DNA of 64,000 bases from Zygotorulaspora mrakii (Eukaryota > Ascomycota > Saccharomycetes > Saccharomycetales > Saccharomycetaceae), in NCBI RefSeq assembly GCF_013402915.1, contig NC_050719.1, positions 744,001 through 808,000 on the forward strand, given 5' to 3'. Under the pieces are notes generated by a model. That model saw only the letters and a program-made list of their open reading frames with translations, ran no database searches and was not told the DNA's origin. Every line of letters starts with the position of its first letter. Within the stretch, counting starts at the first letter, position 1. The position numbers and the translations under genes are program-made. Shown in pieces: positions 8,718-19,407 of the stretch.

Positions 8718-10256
8718 TCATGGAGTTTGCTTCTTCTTCAATTTTCTTTTTGCGTAATCAAGAACCTGTGAATTACCTTCCTTTGAAACAAAGAATTTTT
8801 TCTTTTTATCATCTTTCCATATTAATACACCAATATCTTGAGCGTATGAACTCAGCAGATGGTATTCTTGATGGCTTTCAAAATCTGAATATAATGATCC
8901 ATCATAACTAATGATACGATCAAGCTCCAGTTGCCACAGTTTTATTTGATCCACGACTGTAGGAGGTAGGATTAATAGCGGATCTTTGCAATTTGCATCC
9001 AGCTCCAGTTTCTTTTCCAATCTTTCTTCCGCAAGCCTCCTCATTTGAGGATGAGCATGAGTTTCCAGATAAGCAATAATCTGATCAGCCGTGATACCGT
9101 TTGTCAAAGCTCTCCTGATAGACTCTCTTGTCAGTTGACCCGTAACCATATTTGAAAATCTTGATTTCAAATGAACAAATAAACTCAAGATTGCTATTTG
9201 CAGTGGCGAGTTTGAGTAGGAGTAAAGTTTGAAGTTCGTCTCCACGATCAATGCACCATCGTGAATAACTTGGGTTTTTAGACCAATTTGATCGCCACTG
9301 CTGTCCTCATCAGTGATGGCTGCCGAGGTTCCATTAACACTATCCTCTTTGTTTTGCTTAAGAACACTATCCATCGCACCGGATGCGCTTCTTATAGCCT
9401 TCGAATCAGATGTTAACATGGTAGCTAGCCTCGTAGGATAAAAAACATTTGCATTTGAATTTTTTTGAAACACTAAACCATAATCTCGCATATCTTTCAG
9501 CATTATCTTTTGAGTTCCGCTCAAGCCATCTATGCTATAGGATTTACCAAATTCCAGGGCACCCAACATGAAAATGAAATTGAGTACTTCAACTGGGTCC
9601 ATCTGTATAGTTTCTGTCATTTTTAAGTATTGAAGCAATAAGGCCCAAATTTGAGAGTTCACATCCTGTAATAAAAATTGAAATCCCTCGTTGGTGATCT
9701 TAACACCTCTATTACTGTTGGATTCTTCCATCAATCTACTGTGCTTTAACAGATTTAAAACGTTTTCAGAAGGTATGTTACTAAGTGAAGTACCAACCAT
9801 AAAATGCAGAATTGTTTCCCATTTATCTGCAGAGTATGTATCCAGTATTTCTGTGGTGACAATATCATTGGCCTGCTCAATAACAATACCAAAGGAGTTA
9901 TTAACCTTGCCTCCCGTTAACGCATTCTTAAAGCTTTCTTTGAAAGTTTTATTGAGGTTAATCATCATCGGACCATTGCCCCTTACAGGAATCAATAAAT
10001 GCAGGGATTTCATAGATTTGATAGCTTCTTGAAACTGCGTCTTACCTCCGGATTTCACCCATCTATCGAGGTCTCGCAACGATATTTCGCTCTCATTGAA
10101 GACCATAGACATAATGAAGAATTTCGCCAATTGCGGCAGAAGTCTGTATATGGCCAAGCATGTTGCTGGTGACTCGTAAAGCCTGCTCTGTATCACTTGC
10201 GGGAGCTCTTCCAAGTATTGGTTCACCGAACTTTTCAATAAACTGTCGTTGCTCAT
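8718..10256 (-). CDS. TFB2: TFIIH subunit Tfb2 (p52)
   Basis: A 512-residue core TFIIH subunit that anchors and stimulates the Ssl2/XPB translocase in transcription initiation and nucleotide excision repair. Blocks such as SPATCLAIYRLLPQLAKFFI, KWETILHFMVGTSL and ITADQIIAYLETHAHPQMRR are close to identical to S. cerevisiae Tfb2 (513 residues), as is the end, KKFFVSKEGNSQVLDYAKRK. The open frame extends 27 codons upstream without an ATG. The ATG at 10254-10256 gives MSNDSLLKSSVNQYLEEL, which aligns with the known N-terminus. A branch-point and splice-acceptor-like sequence lies just upstream of this ATG (see findings). It is divergent from RET1. Confidence 0.95.
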   Translation of the reverse strand: MSNDSLLKSSVNQYLEELPQVIQSRLYESPATCLAIYRLLPQLAKFFIMSMVFNESEISLRDLDRWVKSGGKTQFQEAIKSMKSLHLLIPVRGNGPMMINLNKTFKESFKNALTGGKVNNSFGIVIEQANDIVTTEILDTYSADKWETILHFMVGTSLSNIPSENVLNLLKHSRLMEESNSNRGVKITNEGFQFLLQDVNSQIWALLLQYLKMTETIQMDPVEVLNFIFMLGALEFGKSYSIDGLSGTQKIMLKDMRDYGLVFQKNSNANVFYPTRLATMLTSDSKAIRSASGAMDSVLKQNKEDSVNGTSAAITDEDSSGDQIGLKTQVIHDGALIVETNFKLYSYSNSPLQIAILSLFVHLKSRFSNMVTGQLTRESIRRALTNGITADQIIAYLETHAHPQMRRLAEERLEKKLELDANCKDPLLILPPTVVDQIKLWQLELDRIISYDGSLYSDFESHQEYHLLSSYAQDIGVLIWKDDKKKKFFVSKEGNSQVLDYAKRKLKKKQTP

Positions 10257-10585
10257 ATTCGAAGCAAATGTGACCTGTAAAAATGAATGTAAAGCGAGTG
10301 TTAGTACTTGGATAGAGTGTGGGACTACTAATAGCACCGCGGCTTTCGCTGGAGTATCAATACAGTTTGCAACCCGAACAATGAAAGCTCTTAAGGATCT
10401 TGATCGATGCCTTTAAATTTCAAATCGTTCGCTACGTGGTATAATAGAAAATTTTCATTTATACTCGTTCCGATGAGCTGCTGAAGATCAGTAATACTGG
10501 GGCTCATTGTTATACTTAAACAGTTTCCTTCGAATAAATTCTTTTGATAGCTGGATTTTGTTTCAGACAGAGTGCCAGTAGAATT
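10257..10585. promoter_or_regulatory. TFB2/RET1 divergent promoter with PAC-type element
   Basis: A 329-base divergent region. It holds CCGATGAGCT (10470-10479), a PAC-type element; PAC was first described in promoters of RNA polymerase I and III subunit genes, and RET1 is one. On the TFB2 strand there is a TACTAAC (10300-10306) followed by CAG (10275-10277). A 38-codon frame beginning MSPSITDLQQLIG (10506 down to 10391) is probably chance. Confidence 0.6.
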
Positions 10586-13500
10586 ATGGTTGCTAAGAAG
10601 GTGAACAAACACACCCATTACAAAAAAGATGACACTTTTGAGGATCTACTCAAGCCTGTTTACAAGGGCAAGAAGTTGACCGATGAGGTCAATACTACAG
10701 AGGATAAATGGAACCTTTTGCCTGCTTTTTTGAAGGTCAAGGGTTTGGTGAAACAGCATTTGGACTCCTTTAACTATTTTGTGGACGTTGACCTTAAAAA
10801 GATCATTCGTGCTAATCAATTAATCTTAAGTGATGTTGATCCTGAGTTCTACTTAAAATACGTTGACATCAGGGTTGGCCAAAAATCCAATTCCTCTGTC
10901 AGATACAACATGACCCCTCCTCAAGAATGTAGACTAAGGGACATGTCATATTCTGCTCCCATATATGTGGATATCGAGTATACGAGAGGTAGAAACATTA
11001 TTATGCATAAGGATGTTGAAATTGGTAGAATGCCCATCATGTTGAGGTCCAACAAGTGCATTTTATATGGAGCTGATGAAAGCTTAATGGCAAAGCTCAA
11101 TGAATGTCCCTTGGATCCAGGCGGATATTTTATTGTCAATGGTACGGAAAAAGTTATATTAGTTCAAGAGCAACTGTCAAAAAATCGTATAATTGTAGAA
11201 GCAGACGAAAAGAAAGGAATTGTTCAGGCTTCAGTAACTTCTTCCACTCATGAAAGAAAATCCAAGACATATGTAGTTACGAAAAATGAAAAGATTTATT
11301 TGAAACACAATTCTATTGCTGAGGAGATCCCAATTGTGGTAGTTTTGAAGGCATGTGGTATTGTATCAGATTTAGAGGTGATGCAATTGGTATGTGGTAA
11401 TGATAGCAGTTATCAGGATATATTTGCGATCAACTTGGAAGAAGCTTCAAAACTGGGACTCTACACACAACAACAAGCATTGGAATATATAGGTTCTAAA
11501 GTTAAAACAGTTAGAAGGCAAAAGTTGACAACACTACAAGAAGGTATAGAAGCCATCGCAACAACCGTTATCGCGCATTTGACTGTGGAGGCACTGGATT
11601 TCAGAGAAAAAGCACTGTATATAGCAATGATGACAAGAAGGGTCGTTATGGCTACTCATAATCCAAAAATGGTTGATGATAGAGATTACGTCGGTAATAA
11701 ACGTTTGGAACTAGCTGGTCAATTACTTTCCTTGTTATTTGAGGATTTGTTTAAGAAATTCAACAATGATTTTAAAGCTAGCATAGACAAGGTCTTGAAA
11801 AAACCTAACCGAGCAATGGAATACGATGCACTGTTATCAATTAACTTACATTCTAATAATATCACAAGTGGCTTGAACAGAGCTATTTCTACTGGTAACT
11901 GGTCATTGAAAAGATTTAAGATGGAAAGGGCTGGTGTGACACACGTCCTTTCAAGACTTTCCTATATTTCGGCTCTCGGTATGATGACAAGAATTTCATC
12001 CCAGTTCGAAAAGTCGAGGAAAGTTTCAGGGCCACGAGCATTGCAACCATCTCAATTCGGTATGTTATGTACTGCGGATACGCCTGAAGGTGAGGCGTGT
12101 GGTCTAGTGAAGAATCTGGCACTCATGACACATATCACAACAGATGACGAAGAGGCACCTATCAAAAAGCTCTGCTACTTACTTGGAGTTGAAGACATAA
12201 ATCTAATAGATAGTGCATCATTACATCTGAACTATGGTGTGTATCTGAATGGTACCTTGGTCGGTGCGACGAAGTTCCCTATCAAGTTTGTTTCACAATT
12301 TAGAAATCTAAGAAGGGATAGTAAGATTTCCGCATTCATATCTATTTACACAAATTCACATCAAAAAGCTGTTCATATTGCGACAGATGGTGGAAGAATT
12401 TGTCGCCCACTAATCATCGTTTCAAATGGTAAATCAAAGGTCCAAGCAGGACATTTAAAAAGACTTATGGATGGTGAACTTGTATTCGATGACTTCCTAA
12501 AGCTGGGTCTAGTTGAATACCTTGATGTTAACGAGGAGAACGATTCATACATTGCATTATACGAAAAAAATATTGATGAGAACTTCACACATCTGGAAAT
12601 TGAACCGTTCACTGTCTTAGGCGCCGTTGCAGGTCTTATTCCGTACCCACACCATAACCAATCACCACGTAATACTTACCAATGTGCGATGGGTAAACAA
12701 GCAATTGGAGCAATTGCATACAACCAGTTCAAAAGGATAGATACACTGCTATATCTGATGATATATCCTCAGCAGCCAATGGTGAAAACAAAAACGATAG
12801 AATTGATTGACTACGATAAATTGCCAGCCGGTCAAAATGCGACAGTTGCGGTTATGTCTTACTCTGGTTATGATATTGAAGATGCCTTAGTTCTAAATAA
12901 GGCGTCTATCGACAAAGGTTTTGGACGTTGTGAAACGCGTCGGAAAACAACTGCTATATTGAAGAGGTATCCAAATCATACACAGGACATTATTGGCGGT
13001 ATGCGTGTCGACGAAAATGATGAGCCAATCTGGCAGCATAAATCATTAGGGGCCGATGGATTAGGCGAAGTGGGAATGAAAGTTGAAAATGGACAAGTAT
13101 ACATCAATAAATCTATTCCTACCAACGCCTCTGAGGGTGTACTAAATACAGCGCAAGCCCAATACAAAGAAACGCCAGTCACATATAGGGGACCCGAGCC
13201 TTCACGTATTGACCAGGTCATGATGTCTGTTTCTGATAATGATCAAGCATTAATTAAGGTTCTTTTGCGACAGAATCGTAGGCCAGAGTTAGGGGATAAA
13301 TTTTCGTCTAGACACGGTCAAAAGGGTGTCTGTGGTATCATTGTTAAACAGGAAGATATGCCGTTCAGTGATCAAGGAGTCGTGCCAGACATCATTATGA
13401 ATCCTCATGGGTTTCCTTCTCGTATGACGGTTGGCAAAATGATAGAATTGGTATCTGGTAAAGCAGGTGTTTTCAATGGAACTCTTGAATATGGTACGTG

Positions 13501-14017
13501 TTTCGGTGGCTCCAAATTAGAAGACATGTCAAAAATTTTAGTGGACCAAGGGTTTAACTACTCAGGCAAGGATATGCTTTACTCAGGTATAACAGGAGAA
13601 TGTTTACAAGCCTACATCTTTTTTGGTCCCATCTATTATCAGAAGTTGAAGCATATGGTTTTGGATAAGATGCATGCCAGAGCAAGAGGTCCAAGAGCTG
13701 TCTTAACCCGCCAACCTACAGAAGGTAGATCTAGGGATGGTGGTTTGAGATTAGGAGAAATGGAAAGAGATTGTGTGATTGCTTACGGTGCTTCGCAACT
13801 ATTATTGGAAAGATTAATGATAAGTTCAGATGCTTTCGAAGTCGATGTCTGTGAAAAATGTGGATTAATGGGATACAGCGGTTGGTGTAAAACATGTAGA
13901 ACAGCCGAATACATAACCAAGATGACTATACCTTATGCTGCAAAATTACTTTTCCAGGAATTGTTATCAATGAACATAGCCCCAAGATTGAGACTAGAGG
14001 ATATTTTCCAAGAGTAA
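10586..14017 (+). CDS. RET1: RNA polymerase III second-largest subunit (Rpc2/C128)
   Basis: A 1143-residue subunit forming half of the polymerase III active centre, which makes tRNAs, 5S rRNA and U6. It is near-identical over long stretches to S. cerevisiae Ret1 (1149 residues). Visible landmarks are [20 protein letters not shown], the [18 protein letters not shown] block, [18 protein letters not shown], the hybrid-binding [15 protein letters not shown], and a C-terminal zinc-binding [16 protein letters not shown]. An in-frame extension upstream carries no family similarity; the ATG at 10586 gives [16 protein letters not shown] followed by the conserved [17 protein letters not shown]. The first residues are basic, as in the orthologue. 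Confidence 0.98.
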   Translation: MVAKKVNKHTHYKKDDTFEDLLKPVYKGKKLTDEVNTTEDKWNLLPAFLKVKGLVKQHLDSFNYFVDVDLKKIIRANQLILSDVDPEFYLKYVDIRVGQKSNSSVRYNMTPPQECRLRDMSYSAPIYVDIEYTRGRNIIMHKDVEIGRMPIMLRSNKCILYGADESLMAKLNECPLDPGGYFIVNGTEKVILVQEQLSKNRIIVEADEKKGIVQASVTSSTHERKSKTYVVTKNEKIYLKHNSIAEEIPIVVVLKACGIVSDLEVMQLVCGNDSSYQDIFAINLEEASKLGLYTQQQALEYIGSKVKTVRRQKLTTLQEGIEAIATTVIAHLTVEALDFREKALYIAMMTRRVVMATHNPKMVDDRDYVGNKRLELAGQLLSLLFEDLFKKFNNDFKASIDKVLKKPNRAMEYDALLSINLHSNNITSGLNRAISTGNWSLKRFKMERAGVTHVLSRLSYISALGMMTRISSQFEKSRKVSGPRALQPSQFGMLCTADTPEGEACGLVKNLALMTHITTDDEEAPIKKLCYLLGVEDINLIDSASLHLNYGVYLNGTLVGATKFPIKFVSQFRNLRRDSKISAFISIYTNSHQKAVHIATDGGRICRPLIIVSNGKSKVQAGHLKRLMDGELVFDDFLKLGLVEYLDVNEENDSYIALYEKNIDENFTHLEIEPFTVLGAVAGLIPYPHHNQSPRNTYQCAMGKQAIGAIAYNQFKRIDTLLYLMIYPQQPMVKTKTIELIDYDKLPAGQNATVAVMSYSGYDIEDALVLNKASIDKGFGRCETRRKTTAILKRYPNHTQDIIGGMRVDENDEPIWQHKSLGADGLGEVGMKVENGQVYINKSIPTNASEGVLNTAQAQYKETPVTYRGPEPSRIDQVMMSVSDNDQALIKVLLRQNRRPELGDKFSSRHGQKGVCGIIVKQEDMPFSDQGVVPDIIMNPHGFPSRMTVGKMIELVSGKAGVFNGTLEYGTCFGGSKLEDMSKILVDQGFNYSGKDMLYSGITGECLQAYIFFGPIYYQKLKHMVLDKMHARARGPRAVLTRQPTEGRSRDGGLRLGEMERDCVIAYGASQLLLERLMISSDAFEVDVCEKCGLMGYSGWCKTCRTAEYITKMTIPYAAKLLFQELLSMNIAPRLRLEDIFQE

Positions 14018-14140
14018 GCATATTTTCAGCGACATTCAAATCACAAGCAAAATTTATAGCAGTCTTTTGGAGCACCGATTTTGCTTTGCATAAAGGTTAC
14101 TTCTAAGATATTTATAGACGTTATAGATGTTTTAAAGGAA

Positions 14141-14833
14141 TCATTCAGGAAAAACAAGCTCGAATTCAACCTTCAACCTGTTTGAAAGTTCCTTCATAGT
14201 CATTTCTTGACTTTGTTTATCTTTGAGCGCATTCTCAAGTTTAGCAAATTCTTTCTCTTTCCAAACCTCTGCTTCTCTTATTTTTTCCTCTGCTTTGTCC
14301 TTATATTCCTGCTGTACTTCCTCGGGTAGCCTTTGAAACTCTTCCGATTCCAAAAGCTCGTCCATCTCGTTCTGGAATGAATCATCTACCTGATACTCTA
14401 GCTTTCTCTTCGCAGCTTCAAACTCTTTCCTCAGCAGTTCTTCATATCCTCCAGTTCTAGCTATCTTAATCAAGGTTGAATTCATAATGAATGACATTCC
14501 CGCTTGACATATGGTTCTCCATTTTTCGATCAGAAGCAGCACCTTTTCCTCTTCATCGTAATATTTTAGGATCTTTATTGCCTGCTTCAACTGATAATTA
14601 TCTTTCTTATAGAATCCTATCTGCTTGTTTAATTCCTCACAAAGTAATCTGTTTTCCGCCACTAGTTTTCGATCTTCATTGGAAACTGTGGACTTTTTAA
14701 AGACAGATTTTCGAACTTGTACTTGGGGAGTTCTCTCTGAGCTTAATGGTGATTTTAGAAAGATTTTGATCTTATTTTGATCTATTTTGAAGGGCCTGGG
14801 AGGCGAACTGCCAACGATTGTTGTGTCATCCAT
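14141..14833 (-). CDS. MEI5: Meiosis protein Mei5-like (Dmc1 accessory factor)
   Basis: A 230-residue, charged, largely helical protein with a coiled-coil-like C-terminal half (EEVQQEYKDKAEEKIREAE). The call rests mainly on position: between TFB2 (YPL122C) and VPS30 (YPL120W), in the orientation of MEI5 (YPL121C, 222 residues), with RET1 and NOC2 interleaved from the sister region. Mei5 with Sae3 loads Dmc1 during meiotic recombination and belongs to the Sfr1 family; the conserved C-terminal helical part would fit. The first ATG is at 14831-14833 (MDDTTIVGSSPP). The frame stays open for 43 more codons upstream but with no ATG. It converges on RET1 with about 120 bases between. Confidence 0.75.
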   Translation of the reverse strand: MDDTTIVGSSPPRPFKIDQNKIKIFLKSPLSSERTPQVQVRKSVFKKSTVSNEDRKLVAENRLLCEELNKQIGFYKKDNYQLKQAIKILKYYDEEEKVLLLIEKWRTICQAGMSFIMNSTLIKIARTGGYEELLRKEFEAAKRKLEYQVDDSFQNEMDELLESEEFQRLPEEVQQEYKDKAEEKIREAEVWKEKEFAKLENALKDKQSQEMTMKELSNRLKVEFELVFPE

Positions 14834-15111
14834 TAGCCGCCCAAAGGGAAAATGTATCTTTACAGAAGATGAGGAAGGAGCAGAAGCCTTTTCTTGAAGT
14901 AAGACTGAAGCTAGTGCCTTGAAGATTTTGTAAACTATTCCTGTTGCCAGAAATGTTACCAATGCGCTCTTTTCTTTACGCTACATGCAAATATCTTTCA
15001 TTCAAAACGATCCAGAGAGAAGCTTTTAAACAGCGCGCTTTGACTTGTAATTTACATTTATATAATATATACAAAAGAATTGAACAAATTTTCAACAAAA
15101 ACAGACTTAAA

Positions 15112-17289
15112 TCAATCGGACATTTCTACATCTTCATTAGCGCTTTCTTCATTGCTATTTTCGTCTGATGTATCGTCTTCATCAACGTCTAAAGCTTTAT
15201 TCTCGTCCGATTCCTTTTCTTTGTCTTCTTCTTCGAGACTCTCTCTCAAAATTCTTGCACTTTCTTCTTTCACTTCACGTTGAATGACAATATATGACCC
15301 TAAAGGAGTTTTCTCCCAAGGAACATCATGCAAGAAACGGGCGACTTCCGTTTTATTGGTGGGGCTAAAGTCTACATCGTCTCTCTTTGACTGAATATAA
15401 GAACTATTTTGTTTCAATTTCTCCACAACGTTCGATAATTGCTTACTTTGCTTGATACTCTTTGAAGTTTTCATGTAACGACGAAGTGAGATGATGACTG
15501 GAGCAACCAGTTCTGGGAATGCAACATTTTTACAGTACAGCACGAAATATTCACCTAATAAGTCGACGAACTGCTCTGATAAGCCTTCGTGATACACTCT
15601 TGTACCTAAATAAGCCTTATTACACTTGATGTTGTGATCAAAATCAAACGCTGCCAACGATTCTTTCTTATTTGGAATTTTTGTAAAGGCCTTTGAAACT
15701 AAAATTTCTGACAGAAGTGGGAAGATTGGGATGAATACAGCTGTGTTTTGACTTAATCTAATCAAAGATCTGATTAAATAGAACCTTAACGGGAAGAATT
15801 GGGGAGTTGGAATTAACCGGATGACACCAATGGTGACTTGCACTAATGGGTAGATCAATTGTCTTAACTGAGATTCATGACCATTCTCCTTCTCTGGGTT
15901 GCATGAAAAAGATAATACACGGGACCAGAAATCTAATGAATGACAGAATTGCCAATTGTAAACAACCTTATAAGCATTAGCAGAGTTCGATTTGTTCGTT
16001 TTCTTTGTTGTTGCATTCATTGTGTTTCTTAAATGAATTGCTAGCTGTCTTATGTATTCAAATCCAATTTGATAGCCAGCTGTTTCATCGATAGAGAATA
16101 GCTCGGCAGCTGAATTTTTTTGGAAGTTTATCAAAGGCATGGTACGCATATTTGTCGAACGGCATTTCTTAATAAAAGTTGAATAGGTCGATTTCAGGAT
16201 TAGTTCCAAAGAAGACTTTTTGAACTCTTTTGCTGCATTATGTAGAAATGCAAAGGCAGCGATTTGTGTCTCGATGTCCCTTGTCGAAGCCCATACATCA
16301 ACAATGCTCTTGATTATTTCTTTCAGAATCCTTCTGTAGGATAAGAAATATGGCAAGAGCTGATCAACCGAGTGTAGCACTAAAGCAGCAGTTTCAGTAT
16401 TAGTGATATCATTTATTAGTGTAATCAATGCGCTCGCGTGAGATTTAACAATGGACGCCATCTTAGATGCATTTGAACCAGTTGGGAGAGTTCTTGAGCC
16501 TTTGTTATTCTTGTAAGGTACTAGTTGCTGAATGATCTTAGGTAGATCCTTTAGAGCTAAGAACAACAACTCTTGAAATGCTTTAGCATCCGTGATTGAG
16601 TATTTGTAATCTTCGATTTTGTCATCTCTGTTGAGATTAACAGCGACCTTGAAAGCAGAAACGATATTTCTAATCAACTTCAGATTTGGTTTTTCATTTG
16701 CCTGCGATTTCCACTTCTTGACAAGTTTCAAAGTTAAATCAATTTTAGCCGAGCCTTTGCTTCCTTGTTCTTCTCCGTGTTCTTCTCTGTTTTTCATGAC
16801 TTCTTCCCCTTCATCTTCTGCATAGTCTTCATTTTCGATTCCATCTAAAGGATTAGAACCGTTGAAATCAAGGAGCTCTTTATCATTTTCTAGAAGATAC
16901 TTATAGAATTCTGGATCCTTCTTAGAAATATCTGCCATGTTCTCAGTCATATCTTCCTCCTCAGATGAGGATTCTCCGTCATTTTCTTTCGACTTTTCAG
17001 CTTGTGCCTTGGATCTAGCCTGGCTATTCTTTTTGCTCTCCTTAGGTACTTCAAATCCCGCATCAAAAAACTTCTCAGCCGACATATCTTTGAAAACCTC
17101 TTCTTTCGCTGACTTCTTCAGCATCTGCTCACTTTTAGTAAGAGCTGCATTTGCCTTCTCCTGTTCAGTTTTATTGCCGCGACGACCTTGCACTCTCTGC
17201 TTTTGATTCTTTTCCTGCTTACGATTGTCAAGCGTACGCTTCAAGTGTTTGGACTGAAACTTTCTAGTAGCTTTGGACACCTTTCCCAT
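15112..17289 (-). CDS. NOC2: Ribosome biogenesis factor Noc2
   Basis: A 725-residue nucleolar/nucleoplasmic factor that escorts pre-60S particles in complexes with Noc1 and Noc3. It begins [20 protein letters not shown], followed by [20 protein letters not shown], as in S. cerevisiae Noc2 (710 residues). [19 protein letters not shown] and the central NOC domain ([20 protein letters not shown] and [20 protein letters not shown]) are clear. Both ends are rich in acidic and basic residues. The frame extends 30 codons further upstream, but the ATG at 17287-17289 gives the conserved start. It is transcribed divergently from GEP3 across 258 bases. Confidence 0.96.
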   Translation of the reverse strand: MGKVSKATRKFQSKHLKRTLDNRKQEKNQKQRVQGRRGNKTEQEKANAALTKSEQMLKKSAKEEVFKDMSAEKFFDAGFEVPKESKKNSQARSKAQAEKSKENDGESSSEEEDMTENMADISKKDPEFYKYLLENDKELLDFNGSNPLDGIENEDYAEDEGEEVMKNREEHGEEQGSKGSAKIDLTLKLVKKWKSQANEKPNLKLIRNIVSAFKVAVNLNRDDKIEDYKYSITDAKAFQELLFLALKDLPKIIQQLVPYKNNKGSRTLPTGSNASKMASIVKSHASALITLINDITNTETAALVLHSVDQLLPYFLSYRRILKEIIKSIVDVWASTRDIETQIAAFAFLHNAAKEFKKSSLELILKSTYSTFIKKCRSTNMRTMPLINFQKNSAAELFSIDETAGYQIGFEYIRQLAIHLRNTMNATTKKTNKSNSANAYKVVYNWQFCHSLDFWSRVLSFSCNPEKENGHESQLRQLIYPLVQVTIGVIRLIPTPQFFPLRFYLIRSLIRLSQNTAVFIPIFPLLSEILVSKAFTKIPNKKESLAAFDFDHNIKCNKAYLGTRVYHEGLSEQFVDLLGEYFVLYCKNVAFPELVAPVIISLRRYMKTSKSIKQSKQLSNVVEKLKQNSSYIQSKRDDVDFSPTNKTEVARFLHDVPWEKTPLGSYIVIQREVKEESARILRESLEEEDKEKESDENKALDVDEDDTSDENSNEESANEDVEMSD

Positions 17290-17372
17290 GATGCACGAGT
17301 CGACTACAAACGGGCTACAGCGACTGTCTGGATTGTTCTCAGTTCGACCTCTCGGGAAGTCATCACTTTGTA

Positions 17373-17426
17373 AGCTCATCTCATCACATTTTCATTTTAT
17401 CTATCTAGTATTGAAAAAATTTTTTC
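17373..17426. promoter_or_regulatory. PAC-like and RRPE elements of NOC2
   Basis: AGCTCATCTC (17373-17382; reverse strand GAGATGAGCT, matching PAC GMGATGAGMT) and the palindromic GAAAAAATTTTTTC (17413-17426, RRPE type) occur together, as is usual for ribosome-biogenesis genes. They lie 84-137 bases upstream of the NOC2 ATG. Confidence 0.7.
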
Positions 17427-17547
17427 AGTAAGCGATGCCCCGTTCAATATGATAGATTCCGGCCTAAATCAGTGAAATCAACAACGAGTTGAAGATACCA
17501 TAACATCTCCTAGGCACTGGGCTTGTCCGTCTCGAAAGCATGCTGTG

Positions 17548-19212
17548 ATGTTGAGTCCTCATGTCAGTAGAAACATTTTGGGTAGATTCTCTCATGTATG
17601 GAAGAGGCTGCTCGCATGCAATGCTTGTGGCATAAAACTCCAGAACACCGAGAACACCAAAGAGGGATACTTTATTGTACCTAAAGAAGCAAAAGGTAAA
17701 AAATTGCAATCACTAGAAGATGTCAAGTATTTACTCTTCAGTCAGGATCTTCAGAAGGCAAAAGGTTTGGTAGAAGCAGGGACGTTTGAAGGTCTGAGAC
17801 GCACCAGATCTCCCGAATCACTAATTTGCAAGCGATGTAGCGATGCGATCCATAAAAATGAATATAAGTTAGAGGATTTCAGAGGGTTCGCATACGGTGA
17901 GATTTCAAGGTATATACCTAGTGGCAGCAATGTGTTGCATCTCGTTTCTTTACCAGAGTTTCCACTGGGCTTGTCGAGGGATATCTTGGAAGAGCCCAGA
18001 TTTGATACTTCTGTACTACTTACAAAAGCGGATCAGTTGATAAAAGACAGATCAACACTGCAGAAGAAATCTGCTGTTTTTTTCAGAGATTTCATGAAGA
18101 ACCAACTGGGAATTTCGACAAACAAGACTATTGCAACGTCTACGGTAAAAAAATGGAATGTTAAAAGTGTTTACTCTATGTTGAGAGCCCATAACTTTTT
18201 GCTGGGAAGCGCTAATGTGGGAAAGTCCACTTTGATTAATGCATTGATAAAGGAGTATATGGGCTATAAAGTCAAACGAGGTCAAGCAGGTGATATACTC
18301 ATCCCAAAAATACCGGAAAAAGACATGTCTAATATGCAGGAGATTCTTAGAGCACAATTCGCTGGTGTATCCCATATACCGAACATGACGAGGAGGCGCC
18401 AAGAATACAAAATAGGTGATAAGATCGTTAACGACTTGCCCGGATTTACGGAAGAAACAGCGGTAATTCAATATGAAGACATCATTCGAAGAGAGTGGCT
18501 GGATAGAATCAGGAAGACCAATTTGTTCAAGGCAAGGAAGCTCAAGAAAAAGACATTCTATTCGATTCTTGGTTCTGAAAATGGAGCTTGTTACACGCTT
18601 GGTGGTCTCTTTTTCATTAAGCCACCGGCGGAAACAATAAACCAAATTATAAATTTTATTCCGGGTGAGGAATATGAGTTTAAAAGCATTGAAAAGGGTT
18701 TGGAAGTATTCAAGACTTGCAATGTGATGCAGCACCCCCTCGAGAAGTATTGTGGAGTAAAATCTGCTATTTGCAGCCTCGATCATTATTCGCGGCATGT
18801 AATCCCACCGTTCCAGGGAAGTGTGGAAATTGTGCTTAAAGATATTGGATATTTCGTTTTGCGAACGACTGGGAAATACAAGTTCACAGGCCTTCACGAG
18901 ATTTGGGTTCCACATGGGATTACTGTCTGTGTAAGAGAGCCATTGGAGAAACTTATCGATGTAGGGTTTAAAGAGCACTCTGAATCGCACGGTAATCTCC
19001 CGGCTTGCCCGAAAAAGAGACCTATAATCAGCTCAACTTATGTTATGAGTCACAATGAGGAGAATACATTTGGTAGAATGCGTGAAATGTATCTTGAGCG
19101 TACGATGAACGATCTTTCAGTAAGGAGGCACACTCACGAGGAACCACTTCATATTGTCAGGGAGCTACACGATGAACGGCCTAATCTTTACTGGCATTAT
19201 CAATGGTACTAG
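17548..19212 (+). CDS. GEP3: Mitochondrial circularly permuted GTPase Gep3 (Mtg3)
   Basis: A 554-residue mitochondrial GTPase needed for 15S rRNA maturation and small-subunit assembly. It has the YqeH-like layout: a zinc finger (Cys24/Cys27 in LACNACG and Cys94/Cys97 in ICKRCS), then the G4 motif TKAD in VLLTKADQLI, which precedes the P-loop G1 in GSANVGKSTLINALI, and then DLPGF. That G4-G1-G3 order marks the circular permutation. The N-terminus is rich in basic and hydroxylated residues, consistent with mitochondrial import. The first ATG is at 17548 (MLSPHVSRNILGRF). Length matches S. cerevisiae Gep3 (556). Confidence 0.95.
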   Translation: MLSPHVSRNILGRFSHVWKRLLACNACGIKLQNTENTKEGYFIVPKEAKGKKLQSLEDVKYLLFSQDLQKAKGLVEAGTFEGLRRTRSPESLICKRCSDAIHKNEYKLEDFRGFAYGEISRYIPSGSNVLHLVSLPEFPLGLSRDILEEPRFDTSVLLTKADQLIKDRSTLQKKSAVFFRDFMKNQLGISTNKTIATSTVKKWNVKSVYSMLRAHNFLLGSANVGKSTLINALIKEYMGYKVKRGQAGDILIPKIPEKDMSNMQEILRAQFAGVSHIPNMTRRRQEYKIGDKIVNDLPGFTEETAVIQYEDIIRREWLDRIRKTNLFKARKLKKKTFYSILGSENGACYTLGGLFFIKPPAETINQIINFIPGEEYEFKSIEKGLEVFKTCNVMQHPLEKYCGVKSAICSLDHYSRHVIPPFQGSVEIVLKDIGYFVLRTTGKYKFTGLHEIWVPHGITVCVREPLEKLIDVGFKEHSESHGNLPACPKKRPIISSTYVMSHNEENTFGRMREMYLERTMNDLSVRRHTHEEPLHIVRELHDERPNLYWHYQWY

Positions 19213-19407
19213 CCGCTACGCATAAATTTACATGTATATAAATATTCGCATGCTCCTCGAGTTTTTCTATATCTTTGTTTTCTTGATCTTGACAAAAAGC
19301 TTTGGTTATTTGCGGGCCAAAAAATTAAGGTCAAAATATCAGATTGGTGAGAAACAGAATATGATTACAAGACCACCTTTGACAGTTAAGCTTCATTGAG
19401 TAGTATT

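Noticed and set aside
10391..10506. 38-codon reverse frame (MSPSITDLQQLIG...) in the TFB2/RET1 promoter
   Set aside because: It overlaps the PAC element, matches nothing I know, and no splice donor would join it in frame to TFB2.
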